DNA from: Pseudomonas sp. p1(2021b)
Lineage (GTDB): Bacteria; Pseudomonadota; Gammaproteobacteria; Pseudomonadales; Pseudomonadaceae
DNA: 64,000 nt
Assembly (NCBI RefSeq): GCF_020151015.1
Contig: NZ_CP083746.1
Location: forward strand, 4,366,001-4,430,000
Reading direction: 5' to 3'
The notes beneath the pieces were generated by a model. That model saw only the letters and a program-made list of their open reading frames with translations. It had not been told where the DNA came from and did not search any database. Below, in pieces: positions 45,292-53,835 of the stretch (within the stretch, counting starts at the first letter, position 1; the number at the start of each line of letters is the position of its first letter). The translations under genes were made by a program, and so were the position numbers.

Positions 45292-45721
45292 TATCTCTAC
45301 TCAGTTAAGTGGCTCACACCGCAAATACATAAACAAATATGCTTTACGGCGCGAGTACTCTGAGCGATTTCAAGGATTTTCCCTACAGCCTTATTCCTAC
45401 AAACATGTAGGAATTTACGACAACATCTTTGGATCCAACATTTTATCCTACGGCTCTTCAGCACCTTTAAGCAATCAATGCCATTGAGCGCTTACTCATG
45501 ACGGACCTATCTTATTGATTTTTATTGAAAACTATGGGGTAGGAAGCACGATATCGATTCGCTAGCAAAGACGGATCCGGGTTGGATGGCTCCAGGTAGC
45601 TGGCCAGGCTCGAGGGACTTCACACGAACAGACAAAAACATCGCGGGGCAGATGCCCCTCCCCAAGGTGCGCAGTTACATGGGGAAAGCCACCTGGCCCG
45701 CGATAAAACTCACCTCACGCG
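45292..45721. other. AT-rich intergenic region upstream of the pilus operon
   Basis: 430 bases without a credible gene. It holds the palindrome at 45393-45414 and should contain the pilin promoter. Further TTCCCTACAG and TATCCTACGG half-site-like copies are at about 45379 and 45444. The remainder, up to mmsB, shows nothing recognised. Confidence 0.6.
45393..45414. promoter_or_regulatory. Perfect palindrome upstream of the pilin gene
   Basis: ATTCCTACA, 4-base centre AACA, TGTAGGAAT. It lies about 100 bases before the pilin ATG, at an activator-like distance. The binding protein is unknown. Confidence 0.5.
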
Positions 45722-46609
45722 TCAATCCTTTTTGCGATAGCTCTCTACGATCGCCGAGAAGTCCTTGCCGCCTTCACCGCGCAGGCTCATGGCCTGGTAC
45801 AGCTGCTGGGCGACAGCGCCCAGGATCACCGGCTGGTGCGCGACCCGCGCAGCCTCGGTGGCCAGCCCCAAATCCTTGAGCATCAGCTCGGCGCCAAAAC
45901 CGCCGGTGTAGCCCCGCGACGCCGGGGCGGTCTCGATGATGCCCGGCCAGGGGTTGTAGGTATCGGAACTCCAGCAGCGCCCGGTGGAGCTGTTGATGAT
46001 GCCGGCCAGCACCTTGGTGTCGATGCCCAGTGCATTGCCCAGGGCCATGGCCTCGGACACGCCGATCATGGAAATGCCCAACAGCAAGTTGTTGCAGATC
46101 TTGGCGATCTGCCCCGTGCCGACTTCACCGCAGTGCACGATGTTGCGGCCCATCTGCTCGAGCACAGGCTTCAAGGTGGCGAACAGTTCGGCGCTGGCAC
46201 CGACCATGAAGGTCAGGGTGCCGGCCGCCGCGCCGCCGGTGCCGCCGGACACCGGTGCGTCGCCCATGTCCACGCCCTTGGCCGCCGCGGCCTTGGACAC
46301 ATCGCGGGCGGTCTGTGGGTCGATGGTGCTGCAATCGACGGTCGGCGTGCCGGGGCGAATGCCGGCCAGTACACCGTCGTCGTTCAGGTAGACGCTGCGC
46401 ACATGGGCTGCCGCCGGCAGCATGGTGATCACCAGGTCGCTGGCGGCTGCGGCGTCCTTGGGCGAGGCGCTGACCTGCCCGCCCAGTTCGGCGAGCTCGG
46501 CCAGCACGGCCTTGTTCAGGTCGAACAGGTTCAGCTGGTGCCCGGCCTTGATCAGGTTGCGGGCCATGGGCGCGCCCATGTTGCCCAGGCCGATGAATGC
46601 GATACGCAT
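45722..46609 (-). CDS. mmsB: 3-hydroxyisobutyrate dehydrogenase
   Basis: A 295-residue NAD-dependent enzyme of valine catabolism, converting 3-hydroxyisobutyrate to methylmalonate semialdehyde. The N-terminal nucleotide site IGLGNMGAPMARNL and the catalytic lysine in GQIAKICNNLLLG (about residue 170) are present, as is the substrate block DAPVSGGTGGAAAGTL. It starts 10 bases after mmsA and is co-transcribed with it. Confidence 0.96.
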   Translation of the reverse strand: MRIAFIGLGNMGAPMARNLIKAGHQLNLFDLNKAVLAELAELGGQVSASPKDAAAASDLVITMLPAAAHVRSVYLNDDGVLAGIRPGTPTVDCSTIDPQTARDVSKAAAAKGVDMGDAPVSGGTGGAAAGTLTFMVGASAELFATLKPVLEQMGRNIVHCGEVGTGQIAKICNNLLLGISMIGVSEAMALGNALGIDTKVLAGIINSSTGRCWSSDTYNPWPGIIETAPASRGYTGGFGAELMLKDLGLATEAARVAHQPVILGAVAQQLYQAMSLRGEGGKDFSAIVESYRKKD

Positions 46610-46619
46610 GACGAACTCC

Positions 46620-48146
46620 TTAGCGCAGGCTGATGGTGGTGTTCACACCGTCGTTGACGCTGTCGTCGTCGAACCAGCGGGCGGTGACGGTCTTGGTCTG
46701 AGTGTAGAACTGCACCACCTGCTTGCCGTAGGGGCCCAGGTCGCCGAGCTTGGAGCCGCGCGAGCCGGTGAAGCTGAAGAACGGTACCGGTACCGGAATC
46801 GGGATGTTGATGCCGACCTGGCCGATGTCGATCTCGCTCTGGAACTTGCGCGCCGCCGCGCCGCTCTGGGTGAACAGGCCGGTGCCGTTGCCGAACGGGT
46901 TGGCGTTGACCAGGGCGATGGCTTCGTCGAGGGTGTCGACTTCCAGGGTAACCAACACCGGCCCGAAGATTTCCTGGGTGTAGATCTGCATGTCGGTGCG
47001 CACGCCGGAGAACAGGGTGGGGCCGACGAAGTTGCCCTGCTCGTAGCCCGGTACCTTGACGTCGCGGCCGTCCAGCTCGAGCTTGGCGCCTTCCTTGATG
47101 CCGCTTTCGATCAGGCCCAGCACACGCTCCTTGGCACGCTTGGAGACCACCGGGCCAACATCGGTGCCCGGTTCGCAGCCGGCATTGACCTTGAGTTTGC
47201 TGGCCGCGGCCTTGATGTCCGGCAGCCATTCGCGGGCCTTGCCCACCAGCACCGCCACCGAGGTGGCCATGCAGCGCTGGCCGGCCGCACCGAAGGCGGC
47301 ACCGACCAAGGCGTTGATGGTTTGGGTGCGGTTGGCGTCGGGCAGCACCACGGCATGGTTCTTGGCGCCCATCATCGATTGCACGCGCTTGCCGTGCTGG
47401 CTACCGAGGTTGTAGACGTGGGTGCCCACTTCGGTGGAGCCGACGAAGGAAATCGCCTTGATGTCTTTGTGCGTGCAGATGGCGTCCACCACCTGCTTGC
47501 CGCCATGCACCACGTTGAGCACACCGGCCGGCACGCCGGCTTCCAGGGCCAGCTCCACCAGCATCATGGTCGACAGCGGGTCTTGTTCGGACGGCTTGAG
47601 TACGAAGGTGTTGCCGCAGACGATGGCCATGGGGAACATCCACAGCGGGATCATCGCCGGGAAGTTGAACGGGGTGATGCCGGCGCACACACCGATGGGC
47701 TGGCGCAGGGTGTAGGTGTCCACGCCACCGGCGACGTTTTCGGCGAACTCGCCCATTTGCAGGGTACCGATGGAGGCAGCGTGCTCGACCACCTCCAGGC
47801 CACGGAAAATGTCGCCTTCGGCGTCGGCCAGGGTCTTGCCCTGTTCGGCGCTGAGGGTCTGGGCGATGCGCTTGGTGTGTTCGCGGATCAGCGCCTGCAG
47901 CTTGAGCATGATGCGCATGCGCGCGCCGATGGGGGTGTCGCGCCAGGTGGTGAAGGCTCGTTGGGCAGCGGCCACGGCGGCATCGACTTCATCGACGGTG
48001 GCGAACGGAACCCGCGCCAGCACCTGTTGGGTGGCCGGGTTGACGATGTCGCGCCACTCGGTGGTCTTGGACTCGACCCACTGGCCGTCGATCAGCAGCT
48101 TGACCTGCTCGACCTTGGCCTGGTCTGGGGTATGGGGTGCGTTCAT
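46620..48146 (-). CDS. mmsA: Methylmalonate-semialdehyde dehydrogenase (CoA-acylating)
   Basis: A 508-residue aldehyde dehydrogenase that turns methylmalonate semialdehyde into propionyl-CoA in valine and thymine catabolism. The catalytic cysteine lies in [11 protein letters not shown] (about residue 290). The ATG at 48146 ([11 protein letters not shown]) has AGGAG; the open frame further upstream belongs to the opposite-strand LysR gene. It is first of the mmsAB operon and divergent from the regulator gene. Confidence 0.96.
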   Translation of the reverse strand: MNAPHTPDQAKVEQVKLLIDGQWVESKTTEWRDIVNPATQQVLARVPFATVDEVDAAVAAAQRAFTTWRDTPIGARMRIMLKLQALIREHTKRIAQTLSAEQGKTLADAEGDIFRGLEVVEHAASIGTLQMGEFAENVAGGVDTYTLRQPIGVCAGITPFNFPAMIPLWMFPMAIVCGNTFVLKPSEQDPLSTMMLVELALEAGVPAGVLNVVHGGKQVVDAICTHKDIKAISFVGSTEVGTHVYNLGSQHGKRVQSMMGAKNHAVVLPDANRTQTINALVGAAFGAAGQRCMATSVAVLVGKAREWLPDIKAAASKLKVNAGCEPGTDVGPVVSKRAKERVLGLIESGIKEGAKLELDGRDVKVPGYEQGNFVGPTLFSGVRTDMQIYTQEIFGPVLVTLEVDTLDEAIALVNANPFGNGTGLFTQSGAAARKFQSEIDIGQVGINIPIPVPVPFFSFTGSRGSKLGDLGPYGKQVVQFYTQTKTVTARWFDDDSVNDGVNTTISLR

Positions 48147-48264
48147 CTGCGCTCTCCTTGGAATTATTGTCGGAACGAGATCGCCAGCGGGTGGCGCCGT
48201 GGGGCTTTTTTCGAGTATAGATGTGCAAACATCCAACAAGAACGCACAAAAAAACCGGATCATC

Positions 48265-49209
48265 ATGCAAAAAGACCTCACCTCCCTGAGTTCGCTGAAC
48301 TGGGACGACTTGAAGTTCTTTCTGGAAGTGGCGCGCACCCGCAAGGCCAGCAGCGCGGCCAAGCGCCTGGCGGTGGACTACACCACGGTGTCGCGGCGCA
48401 TCAGCTCGCTGGAAGGCGCCCTGGGCACGCTGCTGTTCGAGAAATCACGGACCAACGGCTTCGTCCTGACCACCGAGGGCCAGCGCCTGCTGGGCTATGC
48501 CGAGTCGATCGAAAGCACGCTGCACATGGCCTGCGAGCAGGTGTCCGGCTCGGGCGTGGCGTTGTCAGGGCATGTGCGCATGGGCTGTACGGAGGGGTTC
48601 GGTAGCTTTTTCGTCACGCCGCAACTGAGCCATTTCGTCGATGCCTACCCGGCGATCTCGGTGGACATCCTGCCGCTGCCGCATTTCATCAGCCTGTCCA
48701 AACGCGAGGCGGACATCGTCATCGCCCTGGAGCGGCCCGAGCATGGGCCCTACGTGTGTTGCAAGCTATGCGACTACCGCCTGCGGCTGTATGCCACCCA
48801 AGAGTACCTGGACAACCACGAACCGATCCGCACGGCAGCCGACCTGGTGAACCACCGGTTCATCAGTTATGTCGATGACCTGGCCTTCAGCTCGGAGCTG
48901 CTGTACCTGGCCAATCTGATCCCCAACGCCAATGCGCACCTGCGCAGCACCAGCGTGATCGCCCAGTACACGGCGGCATTGCAGGGGCGTGGGCTGGCGA
49001 TCCTGCCGTGCTTCCTGGCGGCGCAGGATGCACGGTTGGTCAACCTGTTGCCGCAGGAGGTGGAGATTACCCGGCAATTCTGGATGTACTGCCGGGAGGA
49101 CCTGCGCAAGTTGAAGCGCATCACCCTGCTGTGGGACTACATTCGCGATGTGACCGAAGCGAACGCGCCGTTGCTGATGGGGCAGACGCGGGACATGCGC
49201 TTCGCCTGA
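48265..49209 (+). CDS. LysR-family regulator, probable controller of mmsAB
   Basis: A 314-residue protein with the N-terminal helix-turn-helix ([28 protein letters not shown], about residues 24-51) and an effector domain. It is divergent from mmsA, with 118 bases between them, the standard LysR arrangement. In P. aeruginosa mmsAB is instead controlled by the AraC-type MmsR, so this is a replacement typical of the putida lineage as I recall. The ATG at 48265 has only a weak site. Confidence 0.87.
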   Translation: MQKDLTSLSSLNWDDLKFFLEVARTRKASSAAKRLAVDYTTVSRRISSLEGALGTLLFEKSRTNGFVLTTEGQRLLGYAESIESTLHMACEQVSGSGVALSGHVRMGCTEGFGSFFVTPQLSHFVDAYPAISVDILPLPHFISLSKREADIVIALERPEHGPYVCCKLCDYRLRLYATQEYLDNHEPIRTAADLVNHRFISYVDDLAFSSELLYLANLIPNANAHLRSTSVIAQYTAALQGRGLAILPCFLAAQDARLVNLLPQEVEITRQFWMYCREDLRKLKRITLLWDYIRDVTEANAPLLMGQTRDMRFA

Positions 49210-49280
49210 GGCCGAGCTGGGCTGCTGCCGGCAAGCCGGCTCCCAGCTGCCCTACGCTGTTTCAGAGACACCACCGTACC

Positions 49281-49322
49281 TGTAGGAGCGGGCTTGTCCC
49301 GCGATCAAGGGCGCTGCCCTTG
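49281..49322. repeat. Single REP element
   Basis: TGTAGGAGCGGGCTTGTCCC then GCGATCAAGGGCGCTGCCCTTG, between the convergent LysR and yfiB genes. Confidence 0.8.
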
Positions 49323-49341
49323 CCATGCGGGCACTGCCCTT

Positions 49342-49839
49342 TCAATAGGACGCCACCACAATCGACACCCGGCGGTTTTCGGTACGCCCCGCGCTGGTGC
49401 GGTTGTCAGCCACCGGCTGGCTGCTGCCCAAGCCGACGGTGCGGATGTTCTGCGGCTGCATGCCGATGCCGATCAGGGCCCGCGCCACGCTCTGCGCACG
49501 GCGTTCGGACAACTGCCGGTTGTAGGCCTCCTTGCCCGAGGCATCGGCATGGCCATCGACCCGTACCCGTTGGATATCCACCGCCAGCAAGGCCTTGCCG
49601 ATGCGCTCGACGATCGCCCGGCTCTGGCTGTTCAGGCTGTCCAGGTCACTGCCGAACAGCACCTTGCCGGAAAGGTCATAGGCCCATCCCTCGTCGGTCG
49701 GGGCAAAGCCTTCGCGCTTGAGGGTAGCGATCTGTTCGGGAGTAAGGCCCTGGGGCACACTCTGGCAGCCGCCCAGGGCCAGCAACGCCAGCAGCACGGC
49801 CAGCAAAGGAAAACGCAACGCGTGGGAACGGTGGATCAC
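49342..49839 (-). CDS. yfiB: YfiB-like outer-membrane OmpA-domain lipoprotein
   Basis: A 165-residue lipoprotein with the lipobox LALGGC (Cys about residue 25) and a C-terminal OmpA peptidoglycan-binding domain (VRVDGHADASGKEAYNRQLSERRAQSVA). In the YfiBNR system it captures the periplasmic repressor YfiR and thereby frees YfiN. It starts 3 bases after yfiN and is the last gene of the operon. Confidence 0.92.
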   Translation of the reverse strand: MIHRSHALRFPLLAVLLALLALGGCQSVPQGLTPEQIATLKREGFAPTDEGWAYDLSGKVLFGSDLDSLNSQSRAIVERIGKALLAVDIQRVRVDGHADASGKEAYNRQLSERRAQSVARALIGIGMQPQNIRTVGLGSSQPVADNRTSAGRTENRRVSIVVASY

Positions 49840-49842
49840 GGT

Positions 49843-51114
49843 TCAGCTCCTGTTATCAACGTCAGTGGCGCAGCGGTCCGTCTGCGCCACTTGCCAATGG
49901 CCACGGCGCACGCGCTTGGCCTGGTACATCGCCACGTCGGCGGCGTTGAGCAACCCGGCCGGGTCGTCGCCGTCGTCCGGGTAGTAGGCGATGCCAACAC
50001 TCATCGAAGTGGTGATCTGCTTGCCACCGTCCAGCTGGATCGGCAGCTTCATGCTCTCGACAATCTTTTCGGCAATGCGCTGGGCGTCGTCCCGCGCGTG
50101 CAGCGGGGCCAGCAGCACAGCGAATTCGTCGCCGCCCAGGCGCGCCACCAGGTCGTGTTCACGCAGCTGGGCGCGAATGCGCTTGGCGATGCTCACCAGC
50201 ACTTCGTCGCCCACGGCATGGCCGAGGCTGTCGTTGATCTGTTTGAAGTGATCGCTGTCGAGGAACAGCAGCCCCAGGTGCTCGTGCTGCCGCGCGGCGT
50301 TGCGCAGGGTGCGGCTCAGGCGCCCTTCGAAGAAGGCGCGGTTGGGCAGGCCGGTGAGGCTGTCGTGGCTGGCCTGGTGGGCGAGGTTCTCGTTTTCGCT
50401 CTGCAGGTGGCTGTGCCAGGCCTCCAACTCGTCGAGCAGGGCGTTGAAGTCGTTTCCCAGTTCGTTGAGCTCGGCGATCTGCGCCTCGGGTACGCGCCGG
50501 TCGAAGCTGCGCTCGCGGCGGGCGGCGTGGGCCACGCTGGCCAGGCTGCGCAGCGGGCCGACGATATCGCCGAACAGCCGGCGCGACAGGTAGATGGCCA
50601 GCACCGCGCTGAGCAAGGTACAGAACAGGATCCCGGCCAGGCCGCTGAACAGGAAGCGCAGCAGGTTGCCGCCCTGCCCCACCAGTTCGATATGGCCCAC
50701 CTGACGCTGCTGGTGCACCACCGGCAGGTTGATCGGCTCATCCAGCAGCGCACGGGCCACTTCGGCTTCCAGTTGGGCGAACATGCCGTCGTCGTCGCGG
50801 TGCCAGTGGGCCAGTTGCTCACCGTCGCGGTTGAACACCTTCGCATCGGCCACTTCCTCGGTGGCCGCGATCAGCGCCAGGGCCTCCTTGGCGGCCGGGC
50901 CGTCGTTGAACACCACGGCGGCTTCGACGGTGTAGTTGATCGAGCGGGCGATCAGGTGCAGGTTGTGGTTGGCATACACGCGCAAGGCAAGCACACCGAG
51001 CAGGGTCAGGGAAATACCCGCCAGGCCTACCGCCAACAGCGCTACGCTCAAATGCCCACGGCCCAGCACCGAGCGCAGGGTCGGGCGGGTACTACGCTTG
51101 GCAGCGAGCTTCAT
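49843..51114 (-). CDS. yfiN: YfiN-like membrane diguanylate cyclase
   Basis: A 423-residue inner-membrane enzyme that makes cyclic-di-GMP. Membrane segments lie at about residues 25-45 and 155-175 around a periplasmic PAS-like domain, followed by HAMP and GGDEF. The active site RLGGDEFAVLL is intact and a product-inhibition site RxxD (REHD) precedes it by five residues. Its activity is repressed by YfiR in the periplasm. The start overlaps yfiR by 4 bases. Confidence 0.94.
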   Translation of the reverse strand: MKLAAKRSTRPTLRSVLGRGHLSVALLAVGLAGISLTLLGVLALRVYANHNLHLIARSINYTVEAAVVFNDGPAAKEALALIAATEEVADAKVFNRDGEQLAHWHRDDDGMFAQLEAEVARALLDEPINLPVVHQQRQVGHIELVGQGGNLLRFLFSGLAGILFCTLLSAVLAIYLSRRLFGDIVGPLRSLASVAHAARRERSFDRRVPEAQIAELNELGNDFNALLDELEAWHSHLQSENENLAHQASHDSLTGLPNRAFFEGRLSRTLRNAARQHEHLGLLFLDSDHFKQINDSLGHAVGDEVLVSIAKRIRAQLREHDLVARLGGDEFAVLLAPLHARDDAQRIAEKIVESMKLPIQLDGGKQITTSMSVGIAYYPDDGDDPAGLLNAADVAMYQAKRVRRGHWQVAQTDRCATDVDNRS

Positions 51115-51680
51115 GGCTGCACCGCCCGGCGCCGCGACAGCTGCAGCACGCTGGGGTGGATACGCACGCCGCTACGCGCCACTGAGTCGAGGTTCACTTC
51201 GAAGGCCACTTGGTGATCGCTGACACGCAGGCAGAACAGGCTGCCGACCCTGCAGGGGTCATCGGCCTCGCTGATGCTCAGGACTGGGTGGCCATTGATG
51301 GCCTGGAACAACCGCTCGCGCTCCCCGCTGTCCAACTTGCCGATGTAAACGGCATCGCAGGCATTGGCGATGCGTGCGTCGTCGGCCAGCAGACGGCGTA
51401 CCTCCAGCGATTGGCCGGAAGTCTGCACATTGCCCTTGATCAGGTCATCGGCGTATTCGGTAGGGCCCACCAGGCACAAGCGCAGCGGCACGGGGTTGGC
51501 CGGCCAGCGGGCATAGCTGAGGATGCCCAGTACCACCTGGGTCACGGCCTTGGCCCGTTGTTGAGCCTGGGCAGCGCTGGCCGGCTCTGCCTGAGCAAGG
51601 CCAGCGAACAGCAACAGGGCGGCTAACGCCAGCGAAAGCGCATGGCCCAACACGCGCCCCCAGGATGAGGCAGCCACCAT
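51111..51680 (-). CDS. yfiR: YfiR-like periplasmic repressor
   Basis: A 189-residue DUF4154 protein with a signal peptide ending LAQAEP (about residue 31). Four cysteines (LRLCLVG, ANACDAV, DDPCRVG, LFCLRV) fit the two disulphides of YfiR. It inhibits YfiN until bound by YfiB or reduced. It is the first gene of the yfiR-yfiN-yfiB operon. The ribosome site is weak. Confidence 0.92.
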   Translation of the reverse strand: MVAASSWGRVLGHALSLALAALLLFAGLAQAEPASAAQAQQRAKAVTQVVLGILSYARWPANPVPLRLCLVGPTEYADDLIKGNVQTSGQSLEVRRLLADDARIANACDAVYIGKLDSGERERLFQAINGHPVLSISEADDPCRVGSLFCLRVSDHQVAFEVNLDSVARSGVRIHPSVLQLSRRRAVQP

Positions 51681-51759
51681 GTAGGAAATCTCTCAAAATC
51701 CCTTAAGAAATTAGCGCAACGATAGCACAATGCTTTTGGCCTCAGGAACGTGCGATACG

Positions 51760-53835
51760 TCACACTTTTTCCAGCATCAACCCGGAAATCCTGCGCACCT
51801 TGCGCGCTACCGCCTCTTCGAACACCCCGGCGCGCGGCTCGATCAGGCTGAAACAGTGCTTGGCCCGGGTGATACCGGTATAGACCAGTTCCTTGGTCAA
51901 CACCGGATTGAGCGAATCGGGCAAGACCAGCGCCGTATGGCTGAACTCCGAGCCCTGGGACTTGTGCACGGTCATGGCAAATACCGTTTCCACCTCGTTG
52001 AGCCGGCTTGGCAGGACAAAGCGCACGCCGCCGCTACCGTCGTTGCGCGGGAAGGCCACGCGCAGCACGGGCTCGCCCAGGTCGTCGGGCAGGCGCAGGG
52101 CAATGCCGATATCGCCGTTCATCAGGCCCAGGCTGTAGTCGTTGCGGGTCACCAGCACCGGGCGACCTTCATACCAGGGCTGCTGACTGTCGATCAGCCC
52201 GGCGTTGCCCAACACTCGCGCCACGCGCTCGTTCAGGCCCTGGACACCCCAGGGGCCCTTGCGCACCGCGCAGAGCAACTGGAAGTCTTCGAAGCTGTGC
52301 AGCACCTTGCTGGCCCAGTGTTCCCAGCGCGGATCGGCGGCGGGCGTGCCAGGCGCCGGGCGATGACGGCCGATGGCGCGCAGGTAGCTGCGGTAACCCT
52401 GGGGGCCGTCGTCGCCGCGCCCCAGGCCGTCGAGCAACAGGCGGTCGAAGGCGCGGTCGTGTTCACCGCGCAGGGCCAGGCCGAACACATCGGCCGGCGG
52501 CAGGGTCAGCAGGTCACGTGCCTGCTGGGCCTGCTGGCGGTTGACCAGGCGTGCGAGCTGGCCAATGCCGCTGCCTTCGCCGAAACGTCGGGAAAACCGC
52601 AGCATCACCACCTGTTGCGCCAGAGGGTTGCGCTGCGCATCGCCCGGCGCAAGGCCACTGCCTTCGAGCGACTGGCCGCCCACCTGCTCCAGCCAGGCCT
52701 GGGTCGCCGGGGAGTAGCACCCTTCTTCGGCATCGCGGCACAGGTCACCGAGCACCGCACCGGCTTCCACCGAGGCCAGCTGGTCCTTGTCGCCCAGCAA
52801 TACCAGGCGAGCCCGGGGCGGCAAAGCGTCGAGCAGATTGGCCATCATTTCCAGGTCGATCATCGAGGCCTCATCGACCACCAGTACGTCCAGCGGCAAC
52901 GGGTTGCCGGCATGGTGGCGAAAGTGCCGCGAGCCGGGGCGGCTGCCCAGCAGGCGGTGGACAGTGCTGACCTCGGTGGGGATGTGCCCGCGCACCTCGC
53001 TGCCGACCTGCAGGCGCTCGACCTGCTGGCCGATGGACTCGGTGAGGCGCGCGGCAGCCTTGCCGGTCGGGGCCGCCAGGCGAATGCGCAGCGGGCGGCC
53101 CTGCTCCACCGCCGGGGCCTGGAGCAAGGCCAGCAGACGCACCACGGTGGTGGTCTTGCCGGTACCTGGGCCGCCAGTGATGATGCTGAAGGCTGCGCGG
53201 GTGGCCAGGGCGCAGGCGAGCTTCTGCCAGTCGACCTGACCAGCCGGGGCGCCACCTGCGAACAATTGCTCGAGGCGCGCGGGAAGGTCGGCCGGAATAT
53301 GCTCGTCCTGGGTCAGGCGCTGGCGCAAGGCCTGGTCGATACGCCGCTCATAGCTCCAATAACGACGCAGGTAGAGGCGCCGGCCACTGAGCACCAAGGG
53401 CCTCGCGCCGTGCCCGGGAGCGTCCCCGGCCGCCACCAGGGGGCTGGCGGCGATGTGTTGCAGCCAGGTATCCAGGGCCAGGCCGGCGAGCAACTGCGAG
53501 GGCAGCAGCAAAGGCCCGGCCAGAGCATCACCCTCCGGGGGCAACGACAGGGCGAAATCCGGCTCGGCCAGGGTTTGCTCCAGATCGAGGCAGACGTGAC
53601 CGTGGCCAAGCTGGTGGCTGGCCAGGGCCGCCGCCAACAGCAGCAAGGGGTCACTGCCCGGGGCCCGCTCCTCGAGGAAATGGACGAACGCGCGGTCCAA
53701 CGCCCGAAGCCAGTCGCGCTCGACCCAGCGGTCGAGCAGCACCAGCAGGTCGCGGCTTTCGCGCAGGGGCGCCAGGGCCACCAGCTGTTCAGTGTTCAGA
53801 GGCGTGGGCAACAGGTCATCGAGGCGTCGGCTCAT
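51760..53835 (-). CDS. recD: Exodeoxyribonuclease V alpha subunit
   Basis: A 691-residue 5'-3' helicase of the RecBCD complex, which repairs double-strand breaks. Walker A GGPGTGKTTTVVRLLAL (about residue 217), the DEASMIDL box (about 324) and the C-terminal motif TVHKSQGSEFSHTAL are complete. The start overlaps the recB stop by 4 bases. Confidence 0.97.
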   Translation of the reverse strand: MSRRLDDLLPTPLNTEQLVALAPLRESRDLLVLLDRWVERDWLRALDRAFVHFLEERAPGSDPLLLLAAALASHQLGHGHVCLDLEQTLAEPDFALSLPPEGDALAGPLLLPSQLLAGLALDTWLQHIAASPLVAAGDAPGHGARPLVLSGRRLYLRRYWSYERRIDQALRQRLTQDEHIPADLPARLEQLFAGGAPAGQVDWQKLACALATRAAFSIITGGPGTGKTTTVVRLLALLQAPAVEQGRPLRIRLAAPTGKAAARLTESIGQQVERLQVGSEVRGHIPTEVSTVHRLLGSRPGSRHFRHHAGNPLPLDVLVVDEASMIDLEMMANLLDALPPRARLVLLGDKDQLASVEAGAVLGDLCRDAEEGCYSPATQAWLEQVGGQSLEGSGLAPGDAQRNPLAQQVVMLRFSRRFGEGSGIGQLARLVNRQQAQQARDLLTLPPADVFGLALRGEHDRAFDRLLLDGLGRGDDGPQGYRSYLRAIGRHRPAPGTPAADPRWEHWASKVLHSFEDFQLLCAVRKGPWGVQGLNERVARVLGNAGLIDSQQPWYEGRPVLVTRNDYSLGLMNGDIGIALRLPDDLGEPVLRVAFPRNDGSGGVRFVLPSRLNEVETVFAMTVHKSQGSEFSHTALVLPDSLNPVLTKELVYTGITRAKHCFSLIEPRAGVFEEAVARKVRRISGLMLEKV

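Noticed and set aside
45586..45879. 97-codon open frame at the mmsB 3' side
   Set aside because: It runs into mmsB on the opposite strand, has no ribosome site and no recognisable feature.
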